Shown: positions 16,092-22,455 of the stretch, one piece after another
Numbering within the stretch: the stretch's first letter is position 1
Layout of the letters: each line of letters starts with the position of its first letter
Source: JBBKXP01 sp038251315
Lineage (GTDB): Bacteria > Pseudomonadota > Alphaproteobacteria > Rhodobacterales > Rhodobacteraceae
Assembly: GCA_038251315.1 (NCBI GenBank)
Contig: JBBSBK010000053.1
Location: 1 to 23,000 of the forward strand
DNA length: 23,000 nt
Direction: 5' to 3'
Position numbers and translations under genes: made by a program
Notes under the pieces: generated by a model
The model's input: only the letters and a program-made list of their open reading frames with translations
What the model was told of the DNA's origin: nothing
Database searches by the model: none

Positions 16092-17117
16092 CTATTTCAG
16101 CAGGTTCTCGTCAACCCAGTCCTTGGTATAGGTGGGGCTGACGATACGGCCCGCCGGCATATCGGCATAATCGCCAAGGTTGTCGGCAGTCACGGTCGCT
16201 ACGGGCATCGTGATGCTTTGCGGCACGTCCTGCCCGTCTGCCATCGCCAGGGCAACCCAGAAGGCCGCGCCGCCGATACCCGGTGTCGAGTTCATCGACG
16301 TGGTCTTGTAGCCGCTTGCGACCTGATCGGACCAGAAGCGGATGAAATCGGCGCTACCGCCGCCTTCGATCACAGGCAGCTTGCCTTCGTATTCGCCGCC
16401 ATATTGCTGGAACGCCTGGGCGATGCCGTAGTCGTCGCTTCCGCCCTGGGCCAGCACCGCATCGACATGCGGCAGGCTGGGCAGGACGTTGGCGATTGCC
16501 GATTGCGCCACTGGCGCAGTTGCCTCACCAAAGACTTCGGCCACGACCTTGACGTCGGGATGCTCGTTCAAGACCGACATCTGCGCGTCATACATCTGCT
16601 GGTCGGGGCCGGACCCGCGAACGCCGCGTACGATGATGACGTTGCCCGTGTTGCCGATCAGGTCGAGCGTCTGGCGCGCCTGCTCTGCTTTGTATGCGGT
16701 AAAATCGAACCCGAGAGTTCCGGCGCAGGGCGCAGTAACGAGCGAATCGAAGGCGACAACTTTGATCCCGGCGGCACAGGCCTGTTCAACGGTCTCGTTG
16801 AGTGCCGTTTCCGAGGCCGCGTTGATGGCGATGGCATCGACACCGCGCAGGATCAGGTCGGCCAGCTGGCTTTGCTGCTGCGGCACAGAGCCGTCGCCGT
16901 TCAGCACGACGAAATCCGAGATCAGCCCGTCGGCCTTGGCGCTTTCGGCAGCTTCGGTGAAGGCGTCGACCATCTGGCGCCGCCAGTCGTTGCCATAAAA
17001 CGAGTTGGATAGCGCAATGACGGGCTTGTCCTGGGCGAAGGCGGGGGCCGCGCCGAATCCGGCCGCGGCTAGCGATGCGGCGATGGCTGCCGTCATCATT
17101 CTGCGAGTTATTATCAT
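16092..17117 (-). CDS. Sugar ABC transporter substrate-binding protein (transporter C), probable apiose-locus importer
   Basis: This 341-residue periplasmic binding protein is of the RbsB-like group. The signal peptide has arginines at 5-6, a hydrophobic core and a likely cleavage site after Ala28 (AFA|QD). The mature start PVIALSNSFYGNDWRRQM, the region GVDAIAINAASETAL and the later VIEGGGSADF match the family layout. The ATG at 17117 has GGGAGGA about 6 bp upstream; a 10-residue in-frame extension upstream lacks such a site. The gene lies between catabolic genes (isomerase-like enzyme, apnO) and the rest of the transporter. Its upstream gap carries two GntR-type half-sites and a candidate promoter. 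Published work on D-apiose catabolism reported binding proteins of ABC importers that bind D-apiose; D-apiose as ligand here is inferred from context only. Confidence 0.9.
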   Translation of the reverse strand: MIITRRMMTAAIAASLAAAGFGAAPAFAQDKPVIALSNSFYGNDWRRQMVDAFTEAAESAKADGLISDFVVLNGDGSVPQQQSQLADLILRGVDAIAINAASETALNETVEQACAAGIKVVAFDSLVTAPCAGTLGFDFTAYKAEQARQTLDLIGNTGNVIIVRGVRGSGPDQQMYDAQMSVLNEHPDVKVVAEVFGEATAPVAQSAIANVLPSLPHVDAVLAQGGSDDYGIAQAFQQYGGEYEGKLPVIEGGGSADFIRFWSDQVASGYKTTSMNSTPGIGGAAFWVALAMADGQDVPQSITMPVATVTADNLGDYADMPAGRIVSPTYTKDWVDENLLK

Positions 17118-17217
17118 GGGGTTCCTCCCTGAAACTCCAGTGCGCAAAGCACTACTCCGTATGGTGTTATACTCATCATACCTCTTAACTCTAACGAGAC
17201 CCGGACCGCTTTGTCAA
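17118..17217 (-). promoter_or_regulatory. Candidate promoter and GntR operator upstream of transporter C
   Basis: On the - strand a perfect TTGACA (17217-17212) overlaps the stop codon of the upstream isomerase gene. It is followed after 18 bp by TAGAGT (17193-17188; 4 of 6 matches to TATAAT). Just downstream, AGGTATGAT (- strand, 17183-17175) and TGGTGTTAT (+ strand, 17162-17170) form an imperfect inverted repeat with a 4-bp spacer, close to the predicted start of transcription. A second inverted repeat AGTGC/GCACT lies at 17139-17153 in the leader. Together they suggest a repressible promoter for the transporter genes. Confidence 0.5.
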
Positions 17218-18056
17218 ATATCTTCGTTGCGCGACGCGGCGCGCCAGAAAGCCAGCGAACCGGTGATGGCATCGGCGATTGCGGGCAGTGGGAGCGGGTC
17301 CGAAACCCGCTCAGGATCGCCGCGGTTCGGGCGACGCAACCGCAGTGGCAGTTCAAGCGCCAGCGGCAGGGCCGGCGCGGCACGGGCAAGTTGCGCGGCA
17401 ATCGCGCCATAGCCGACGCCGCCCTGCCCCAGCGGGCAAAAGACCCAGTCGCCGCCGTCTGAACGGATGTCCTTGAGGTGCGCGTGAACCATGTGCGGCA
17501 GGGCGCAGGTCAGATCGCCCGCCAGCGGCACCCGGCCATTGTTGTAGGTCCAGACATTTCCGATGTCGTAGTTCAACCCGACCTGCGGCGCACCGATGGC
17601 ATCCAGCAGCGCCAGCCCCTCGGCCGCATGGCCGAAGATGTCGCCGCTACCGTGGCCGGGGTTTTCGAGCGCCAGCCGGATGCCCGCATCCTCAAGCCTT
17701 CCGATATTGGCGGCGATGGTGGCGAGGATTGCGCCCTGCTCTGCTGCCGGGCCTGCGTTGGTGATCAGAACCGGCGCGCCGATTCCGGCGGCAAAGGCGA
17801 TGCGACGGGCCAATGCCGCAGAGGCATCAGGCCCGGACAAGGTCATGTGCGCCGAAACCGCCTGCGCTGTCAGCCCATGCGCGGCTAGCCGGGATGCAAA
17901 TCGCGCGGCGGCAGCATCGGAAAACGCGCTTTCATCGAAATCGACGTAGCCGCGGATGTAAGCCGGTTCAACGCGGTCCACGCCGATCCGCGCCAGTTCC
18001 GCCAGCGCCACGTCCAGCGGATGACCGTCATAGGCGGCGGTCGAGACCGAAAGCAC
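17214..18056 (-). CDS. TIM-barrel sugar isomerase/epimerase family enzyme; possible 3-oxo-isoapionate decarboxylase (OiaC-like)
   Basis: This 280-residue xylose-isomerase-like TIM barrel has metal and catalytic positions visible as Glu131 (ENPGHG), Asp164 (LNYDIGN), His191/His193 with Lys195 (HAHLKD) and Glu235 (LELPLRLRR). It starts at GTG 18056, directly after the TAG of apnO with no spacer, so the two are translationally coupled. From memory, one described D-apiose route uses a TIM-barrel enzyme, OiaC, to decarboxylate the ApnO product 3-oxo-isoapionate to L-erythrulose. The position beside apnO makes this the leading candidate role, but the family is broad and an isomerase or epimerase role on another apiose intermediate is possible. 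The sequence is only distantly similar to the TIM-barrel protein at the left edge of the window. Confidence 0.85.
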   Translation of the reverse strand: MLSVSTAAYDGHPLDVALAELARIGVDRVEPAYIRGYVDFDESAFSDAAAARFASRLAAHGLTAQAVSAHMTLSGPDASAALARRIAFAAGIGAPVLITNAGPAAEQGAILATIAANIGRLEDAGIRLALENPGHGSGDIFGHAAEGLALLDAIGAPQVGLNYDIGNVWTYNNGRVPLAGDLTCALPHMVHAHLKDIRSDGGDWVFCPLGQGGVGYGAIAAQLARAAPALPLALELPLRLRRPNRGDPERVSDPLPLPAIADAITGSLAFWRAASRNEDI

Positions 18057-18890
18057 CTAGCCCCGCTCGATCAGCTGGGCCGCTTCCTTGACCTTGGCGG
18101 GGCTCAACGCGTCACGCCATTCGTCGCGCACGACGACCGTCTTGGCAAAGCGCATCAGCCGCAGCGCGGCGTCCGAGGGCACCTTGGGCGAAAAGCCGAA
18201 CCACATCGCGATCTCGACATTGAGGTGTCCGATCAGGAAATCGAACGCCGCCTGTTTCGGGATCCCATATTTGTCGGCGCATACATCCACCGCTTCGACC
18301 ATGGTGTCGACGAAGGGCATCGCGACCATTTCCGACAGGCCGGGTTCGAGAATGGCGAGTTGTTCGAGCGTGACCCGATGCGTGCGGATCACCGGCGACC
18401 ACATCGCTTCGCAGATCGCGGCACCCTTGGCGTAGTCTTCCTCGGGGCCCTGCATCAGGGCGCAGACGATCGCCTGCGGCGCGACACCGCCGTGGTAGTC
18501 CTTGCGTTCGGCCATCGTCTCGACCTCGCTGAACAGCGGCGGGTGGCAGGGGTGACCGACGAAATAGGTGATGTCGCTGCGCTGCGGCATCGCGTCCGCG
18601 TAGGGCGCGGCGGCGTCGAGGATCACCACCATGGTGCCGGGCGCAAGGTCCGGAACAATTTCCGCCGCAACCTTGGCCAGAATCGAATCGGGCAGCGCAA
18701 GCACGACAATTTCGGACCCTTTCAGCGCGGCATCCCGGTCCTTCACCGTTATTCCCACCTCGGCCAGCCGTTGTTGGCCCTGCTCTGAAATTTCCACCGC
18801 CCGCAAGTCGTAACCAGCCTCGTGGATCTTGCGTGTGATGCGAAAACCCATCTTTCCACCGGCCCCGAGGACCGCCACTTTGGTCGTCAT
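18057..18890 (-). CDS. apnO: D-apionate oxidoisomerase
   Basis: This 277-residue enzyme has an N-terminal NAD-binding Rossmann motif (GAGGKMG, 9-15) and a helical C-terminal domain of the kind annotated as phosphogluconate dehydrogenase-like. The segment GHPCHPP (112-118) and the C-terminal stretch EPGLSEM...PFVDTMVEA fit ApnO as I recall the family. ApnO oxidises D-apionate and migrates a hydroxymethyl group to give 3-oxo-isoapionate, analogous to ketol-acid reductoisomerase chemistry. The ATG at 18890 is preceded by AGGGAG at suitable spacing; a start 7 codons upstream has none. It is divergent from the GntR-type regulator and coupled to the TIM-barrel gene. The co-occurrence with apnL, apsD and a RuBisCO-like protein supports the call. 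Confidence 0.87.
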   Translation of the reverse strand: MTTKVAVLGAGGKMGFRITRKIHEAGYDLRAVEISEQGQQRLAEVGITVKDRDAALKGSEIVVLALPDSILAKVAAEIVPDLAPGTMVVILDAAAPYADAMPQRSDITYFVGHPCHPPLFSEVETMAERKDYHGGVAPQAIVCALMQGPEEDYAKGAAICEAMWSPVIRTHRVTLEQLAILEPGLSEMVAMPFVDTMVEAVDVCADKYGIPKQAAFDFLIGHLNVEIAMWFGFSPKVPSDAALRLMRFAKTVVVRDEWRDALSPAKVKEAAQLIERG

Positions 18891-19020
18891 GATTCTTTCT
18901 CCCTGTCGCAAACTGTGCTAATGAGCATACCAGTAGCAAGACGACCCCGGCTTCGTCAATCCGGTTGCGATGGTATGGGCGCCGCAGCATAAGGGCGGAA
19001 CCTCGGGAAGGGTAACGATC
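18891..19020. promoter_or_regulatory. Divergent control region between apnO and the GntR gene, with operator half-site
   Basis: The gap contains AGCATACCA (18924-18932; TGGTATGCT on the - strand), matching the half-sites found upstream of apnL and transporter C. It overlaps the palindrome TGCT-AATG-AGCA (18916-18927). A TTGACG on the - strand (18959-18954) could be a -35 element for apnO, but no good -10 at normal spacing was seen. A GntR-type repressor bound here could control both its own gene and apnO. Confidence 0.5.
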
Positions 19021-19740
19021 GTGAACCAGGACAACGGGCAAATCCCGCGCCGGAAACTCTCGGACGAAGTGCGCGACAGGCTGTTGTCCGAGATCACGGA
19101 TGGCAACCTTGCTCCGGGTCAACTGCTGCCGTCCGAGCGCGAGCTGATGGAACGTTACGGCGTCGGCCGTCCGGCGGTCCGCGAGGCGATGCAAGCTCTG
19201 CAGGGCATGGGTCTGATCCAGGTTCGCCACGGCGAGCGGCCAAAGGTGGCCGAACCGCAGCTTGATCAGCTTTACGACCAGTTGTCGCTGACGATGCGGC
19301 ATGTCCTGACGCATGGCGAGGGGATGCTGGAGCAACTCAAGGATGCGCGGGTCATGCTGGAGATGCAGATGTCGCGGGTTGCGGCGGTACGGCACGACGA
19401 TATCCAGATCGCCGGTCTGCGGGCCATCGTCGCGGACCAGCGGGCCGCCAGCGACAGTGCCGAACGGTTCATGATGCTTGACGGCGCGTTTCATCAGGCG
19501 GTCGCGGCGATCAGTGGCAACATGCTGCTGGCCTCGGTTACCCGCGCGATCTTTGCGTGGAAAGCCCGGTTTCACGTCGATGCGGTGCGCACACCGGGGC
19601 TGGAACAACTGACACTGTCCGAGCACGAAGCCATCGTCGAAGCGATTGCGAGTGGCGATCCCGATCTGGCTGCGGTGCGGATGCAGGAGCATCTTCTGCG
19701 CGCCAATGCGCTTTATTCCCAAGCCAATTCGACCAACTGA
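19021..19740 (+). CDS. GntR family (FadR/FCD subfamily) transcriptional regulator of the apiose locus
   Basis: This 239-residue regulator has a winged helix-turn-helix at about 10-75 (LPSERELMERYGVGRPAVREAMQALQGMGLI read at 36-66). An FCD ligand-binding domain follows, with expected metal ligands Asp109, His158 (DGAFH), His202 (SEHEAI) and His224 (QEHLL). GTG 19021 was chosen because GGGAAGGG lies about 8 bp upstream (19005-19012); an upstream in-frame ATG at 18970 would put 17 extra non-conserved residues before the domain. It sits between the divergent apnO and apnL groups, and TGGTATRAT-like sites occur in all three nearby intergenic regions. It is most likely a repressor released by apiose, apionate or a pathway intermediate; the effector is inferred, not seen. 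Confidence 0.9.
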   Translation: MNQDNGQIPRRKLSDEVRDRLLSEITDGNLAPGQLLPSERELMERYGVGRPAVREAMQALQGMGLIQVRHGERPKVAEPQLDQLYDQLSLTMRHVLTHGEGMLEQLKDARVMLEMQMSRVAAVRHDDIQIAGLRAIVADQRAASDSAERFMMLDGAFHQAVAAISGNMLLASVTRAIFAWKARFHVDAVRTPGLEQLTLSEHEAIVEAIASGDPDLAAVRMQEHLLRANALYSQANSTN

Positions 19741-19771
19741 ACCGTTCCGGGGCGTGTCCCGGTTCAAAGAT

Positions 19772-19808
19772 ATCATACCAGTTGATCGGCCCGCTCAACT
19801 GGTATAAT
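19772..19808 (+). promoter_or_regulatory. Promoter of the apnL operon overlapped by a palindromic operator
   Basis: ATACCAGTTGA (19775-19785) and TCAACTGGTAT (19795-19805) are a perfect 11-bp inverted repeat with a 9-bp spacer. Its outer parts include the half-sites TGGTATGAT (- strand, 19780-19772) and TGGTATAAT (+ strand, 19800-19808). A perfect -10 box TATAAT (19803-19808) is embedded in the right arm. TTGATC (19782-19787) is a possible -35, though at 15 bp the spacing is short. Binding of the GntR-type regulator here would block RNA polymerase. The leader from the -10 box to the apnL start is 44 bp. Confidence 0.7.
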
Positions 19809-19852
19809 CAATATCTGAGTTTGCGGGAAGATCCGCAGGCAGGGGAGAGTCG

Positions 19853-21418
19853 GTGCGCCACCAGGACGTCCAAATTCCGGCCAGACCTGACGGGGTGTCC
19901 GAACGCCTTGCGACAGGTCCGTTGACCGCGACGATCGATGCCGGCGCGTTGCGCGATGTGCGTTACGGCGGCATCGAGGTGCTCCGCATGCTGTCTTGCC
20001 CGATTCGCGATGCGGATTGGGCCACCCTTGCCGAAGTCGTCACCGAGGAACGACTGGTTGGCGAATCGGGTTATCTGCGGCACTTCACCGTGGGCGGCGG
20101 GGCGTTGGCCGCGCAGCTTGATGTGTCGCTGAACGATACCGGACTGACAGCCGTTTTCCAGGCTGAAGCCATGTCCGACATCATCCTCAATCGCGCCGGT
20201 TTCGCGCTGTTGCACCCGTTGGCGGGTGTCGTCGGCTTCCCGCTTGAGGTGACCCATCCCGGTGGCGGGGTGAGCCGCGCGACCTTTCCGCAACTGATCG
20301 CCCCCGATCAGCCGGCCAAGAATATCGCCGGTCTGGCCCACGTGGTGGACGGTGTGGCGGTGAAGATCGGGTTCTCGGGTGAGGTTTTCGAGATGGAGGA
20401 TCAGCGGAACTGGACCGATGCGTCCTTCAAGACCTATTGCCGCCCGCTTTCGGAACCGCGGCCATTCGTGCTGCAGCGGGGCGAGAGATTACGTCAGACA
20501 ATGGCATTAACCTGCCGTGCCGCCCGGTCAGCACGCGTGGCACGACCGACCTCCGCGACGGGGAAGCAACCGACACGGCCCGTGGTGGCACTTGCAGCCG
20601 AGCGGCGCTGGTGGCGACCCGGCGACGCTGCGGTGATCGCGCAATCCGGGGTCGGTGCGCTGCAGCTGCGGATCACGGCAGGCGAGTCGCTCGATTGGCT
20701 GCACGAGGCGCTCCGCGCGGCGCGCGCGGCTGACATGACCGTGACGCTGGAAGTCGTCTTACCGGGTGATCCGGGGGCGCTCGACGGCATCGGGGTGGCG
20801 CTCGAAGCGATGGGGATGCACCCGGATCGGGTGGTGGCGCTACCCGCCGCCTATCTGCGCAGTCATCAACCCGAAGGGCCCTGGCCCGTCGGCCCGACTC
20901 CCGAGGACGCGGCGCGCACCGCAGCCCTCGCCTTTCCGATGGCCGAGATTGGTGTCGGAATGCTGACCTACTTCCCCGAATTGAACCGTCGCCGTCCGGC
21001 TGCCGGATCCGGCGATTTCGTCACTTTCGGAACCTCGGCCATCGTGCATGCTGCCGATGACCTGTCGGTGATGCAGACGCTCGAAGCGTTGCCAGACGTC
21101 TTTGCGACAGCCCATGACATCGCGGGGGCGCGTCCCCTGCGGCTGGGCCTTGCCGCCATCGGGTTGCGCGGCAATCCCTACGGGTCGGGTCCGGTCGCCA
21201 ACCCCGACGGATGTCTGATTGCAATGGCCGAAGCCGATCCGCGACAATCCACCGAATTCGCCGCGCGGTTCGCCCTGGCGTTTTGGCATGCGGCGGCCAA
21301 GGCGGGTGTGGCGGAGGTGGCGCTGGCGATGCCGTCGGGGCCGTTCGGGATGCAGTGCAAGGGCGTGCGCTATCCCATCGCCGATGCCATCGCGCAATGC
21401 GCGAGGACTGCACGATGA
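19853..21418 (+). CDS. apnL: D-apionate lactonase
   Basis: This 521-residue protein resembles the D-apionate lactonase family, which hydrolyses D-apionolactone to D-apionate after ApsD oxidation. Visible hallmarks are EDQRNWTDASFKTY (182-195), a TIM-barrel-like middle region (about 240-430), and a C-terminal part with GLRGNPYGSGP, a DPRQ segment and PSGPFGMQCKG, which I recall as conserved in ApnL proteins. No signal peptide is seen, so it is cytoplasmic. The start is GTG 19853 with AGGGGAG 5 bp upstream. Residues 220-240 are Arg/Ala/Thr-rich and look like a linker between N-terminal and middle domains. The stop overlaps the apsD start by 4 bp. Confidence 0.85.
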   Translation: MRHQDVQIPARPDGVSERLATGPLTATIDAGALRDVRYGGIEVLRMLSCPIRDADWATLAEVVTEERLVGESGYLRHFTVGGGALAAQLDVSLNDTGLTAVFQAEAMSDIILNRAGFALLHPLAGVVGFPLEVTHPGGGVSRATFPQLIAPDQPAKNIAGLAHVVDGVAVKIGFSGEVFEMEDQRNWTDASFKTYCRPLSEPRPFVLQRGERLRQTMALTCRAARSARVARPTSATGKQPTRPVVALAAERRWWRPGDAAVIAQSGVGALQLRITAGESLDWLHEALRAARAADMTVTLEVVLPGDPGALDGIGVALEAMGMHPDRVVALPAAYLRSHQPEGPWPVGPTPEDAARTAALAFPMAEIGVGMLTYFPELNRRRPAAGSGDFVTFGTSAIVHAADDLSVMQTLEALPDVFATAHDIAGARPLRLGLAAIGLRGNPYGSGPVANPDGCLIAMAEADPRQSTEFAARFALAFWHAAAKAGVAEVALAMPSGPFGMQCKGVRYPIADAIAQCARTAR

Positions 21419-22455
21419 CAGCGCGCGTCTGCCTGATCGGCTGCGGGTTCTTCGCGCATAATCATATGTCTGCGTGGGCCGACCTCGGCGATGCCGATGT
21501 CGTGGCCGTCTGCGACCGCGACCGCGACCGGGCGCAGGCGATGGCAAAAGATTTCGGTGTCGATGCTGTTTTCACCGATGCGTCAGAGATGTTGGCCGCG
21601 ATGGCACCCGACATCGTCGATATCGTCACCACGCCCCCGTCGCATCGGGCCCTCGTCGAAATAGCCGCACCACTGGCCCGGCTGGTGATCTGCCAAAAAC
21701 CGATCGCCGACAGCCGAACCGATGCCGCCGCGATGGTCGATGCAGCGGCGCAAGCCGAAACAACCCTGCTCATCCACGAGAACTTTCGCTGGCAGAACGG
21801 ATTCGTGCGGCTGCGCGAGGCGATTGCCTCGGGCGCCATCGGCACGCCTGCCTTCGCGCGCTTTTCCTTCCGGCACCGGTTCGACGTCTATGCCGGTCAG
21901 CCCTACCTCGCCTCGGTCCCGCGCCTTGCGCTGATGGATGTCGGTATTCACCTTTATGATCTGGCGCGGCTGTTCATGGGCGAGGTCGAAAGCCTGACCT
22001 GCGAGGTGCAAACCCGCAATCCGAAGGTCGCGGGCGAGGATGCGTTCACGACCATGTTGCGACACAAGAGCGGCGGCGTGTCGGTGGTGGATGCGTCGTT
22101 CCATTCGCGGCTTGACCCCGATCCGTTTCCGCAGACGCTGGCAGTCGTCGAAGGCGATGCGGGAACGCTGGAACTGACCGCAGGCTACCGCCTGATCCAA
22201 CACGACGCGCGGGGTTCTGTTGTGCACGACGTGGAACCGGTGGTGCCGCCCTGGGGCGAAAAGCCCTGGCATGGGGTGCAGTCGAGCGTCGTCGCGCTGC
22301 AGCGGCACGCGCTGGACGTGTTGGCGGGCAAGGCCGTGGCACAGCCTTCGGGGGCGGACAATCTGCATACTCTGGACCTTGCACTGGCCTCGTACGATTC
22401 CGCCGCAAGCGGGCAGCGGATCGCGATGGACGACTGGCGAAAGGCTCAGGCATGA
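21415..22455 (+). CDS. apsD: D-apiose dehydrogenase (Gfo/Idh/MocA family)
   Basis: This 346-residue NAD(P)-dependent dehydrogenase is predicted to oxidise D-apiose to D-apionolactone. Rossmann motif GCGFFA is at 9-14, with acidic residue Asp34 after the second strand suggesting NAD preference. The catalytic lysine lies in ICQKPIA (92-98; K95), and the segment LMDVGIHLYD (173-182) supplies Asp175 and His179. The stretch LIHENFRWQ (119-127) is characteristic of the ApsD-like group as I recall it. It starts at ATG 21415 inside the apnL stop and ends overlapping the RuBisCO-like gene by 4 bp, giving a tightly coupled apnL-apsD-RLP operon. The family assignment is firm; the D-apiose specificity rests on context plus these motifs. 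Confidence 0.87.
   Translation: MTARVCLIGCGFFAHNHMSAWADLGDADVVAVCDRDRDRAQAMAKDFGVDAVFTDASEMLAAMAPDIVDIVTTPPSHRALVEIAAPLARLVICQKPIADSRTDAAAMVDAAAQAETTLLIHENFRWQNGFVRLREAIASGAIGTPAFARFSFRHRFDVYAGQPYLASVPRLALMDVGIHLYDLARLFMGEVESLTCEVQTRNPKVAGEDAFTTMLRHKSGGVSVVDASFHSRLDPDPFPQTLAVVEGDAGTLELTAGYRLIQHDARGSVVHDVEPVVPPWGEKPWHGVQSSVVALQRHALDVLAGKAVAQPSGADNLHTLDLALASYDSAASGQRIAMDDWRKAQA

Noticed and set aside
15441..17012. A 523-codon + strand open frame opposite the fused ABC gene and its binding-protein gene
   Set aside because: The product is Arg/Gly/Pro-rich without domains, lies entirely opposite two well-supported genes and spans their intergenic stem-loop.
18970..19020. Upstream ATG for the GntR-type regulator
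   Set aside because: It would add 17 residues without family similarity and has no ribosome-binding site, while GTG 19021 has a well-placed purine-rich site.
19738..19766. TGAACCG/CGGTTCA inverted repeat at the end of the GntR gene as a terminator
   Set aside because: The loop is 15 nt, an alternative pairing (CCGGG/CCCGG) competes and no T-run follows, so it was not listed as a terminator.
18112..19776. A 554-codon open frame on the - strand across apnO, the intergenic region and the GntR gene
   Set aside because: It is antisense to the GntR gene and out of frame with apnO, both of which have clear family motifs. It runs through the divergent promoter region, and its product is His/Arg/Gln-rich with no recognisable domain. 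Long antisense frames are expected in GC-rich DNA.
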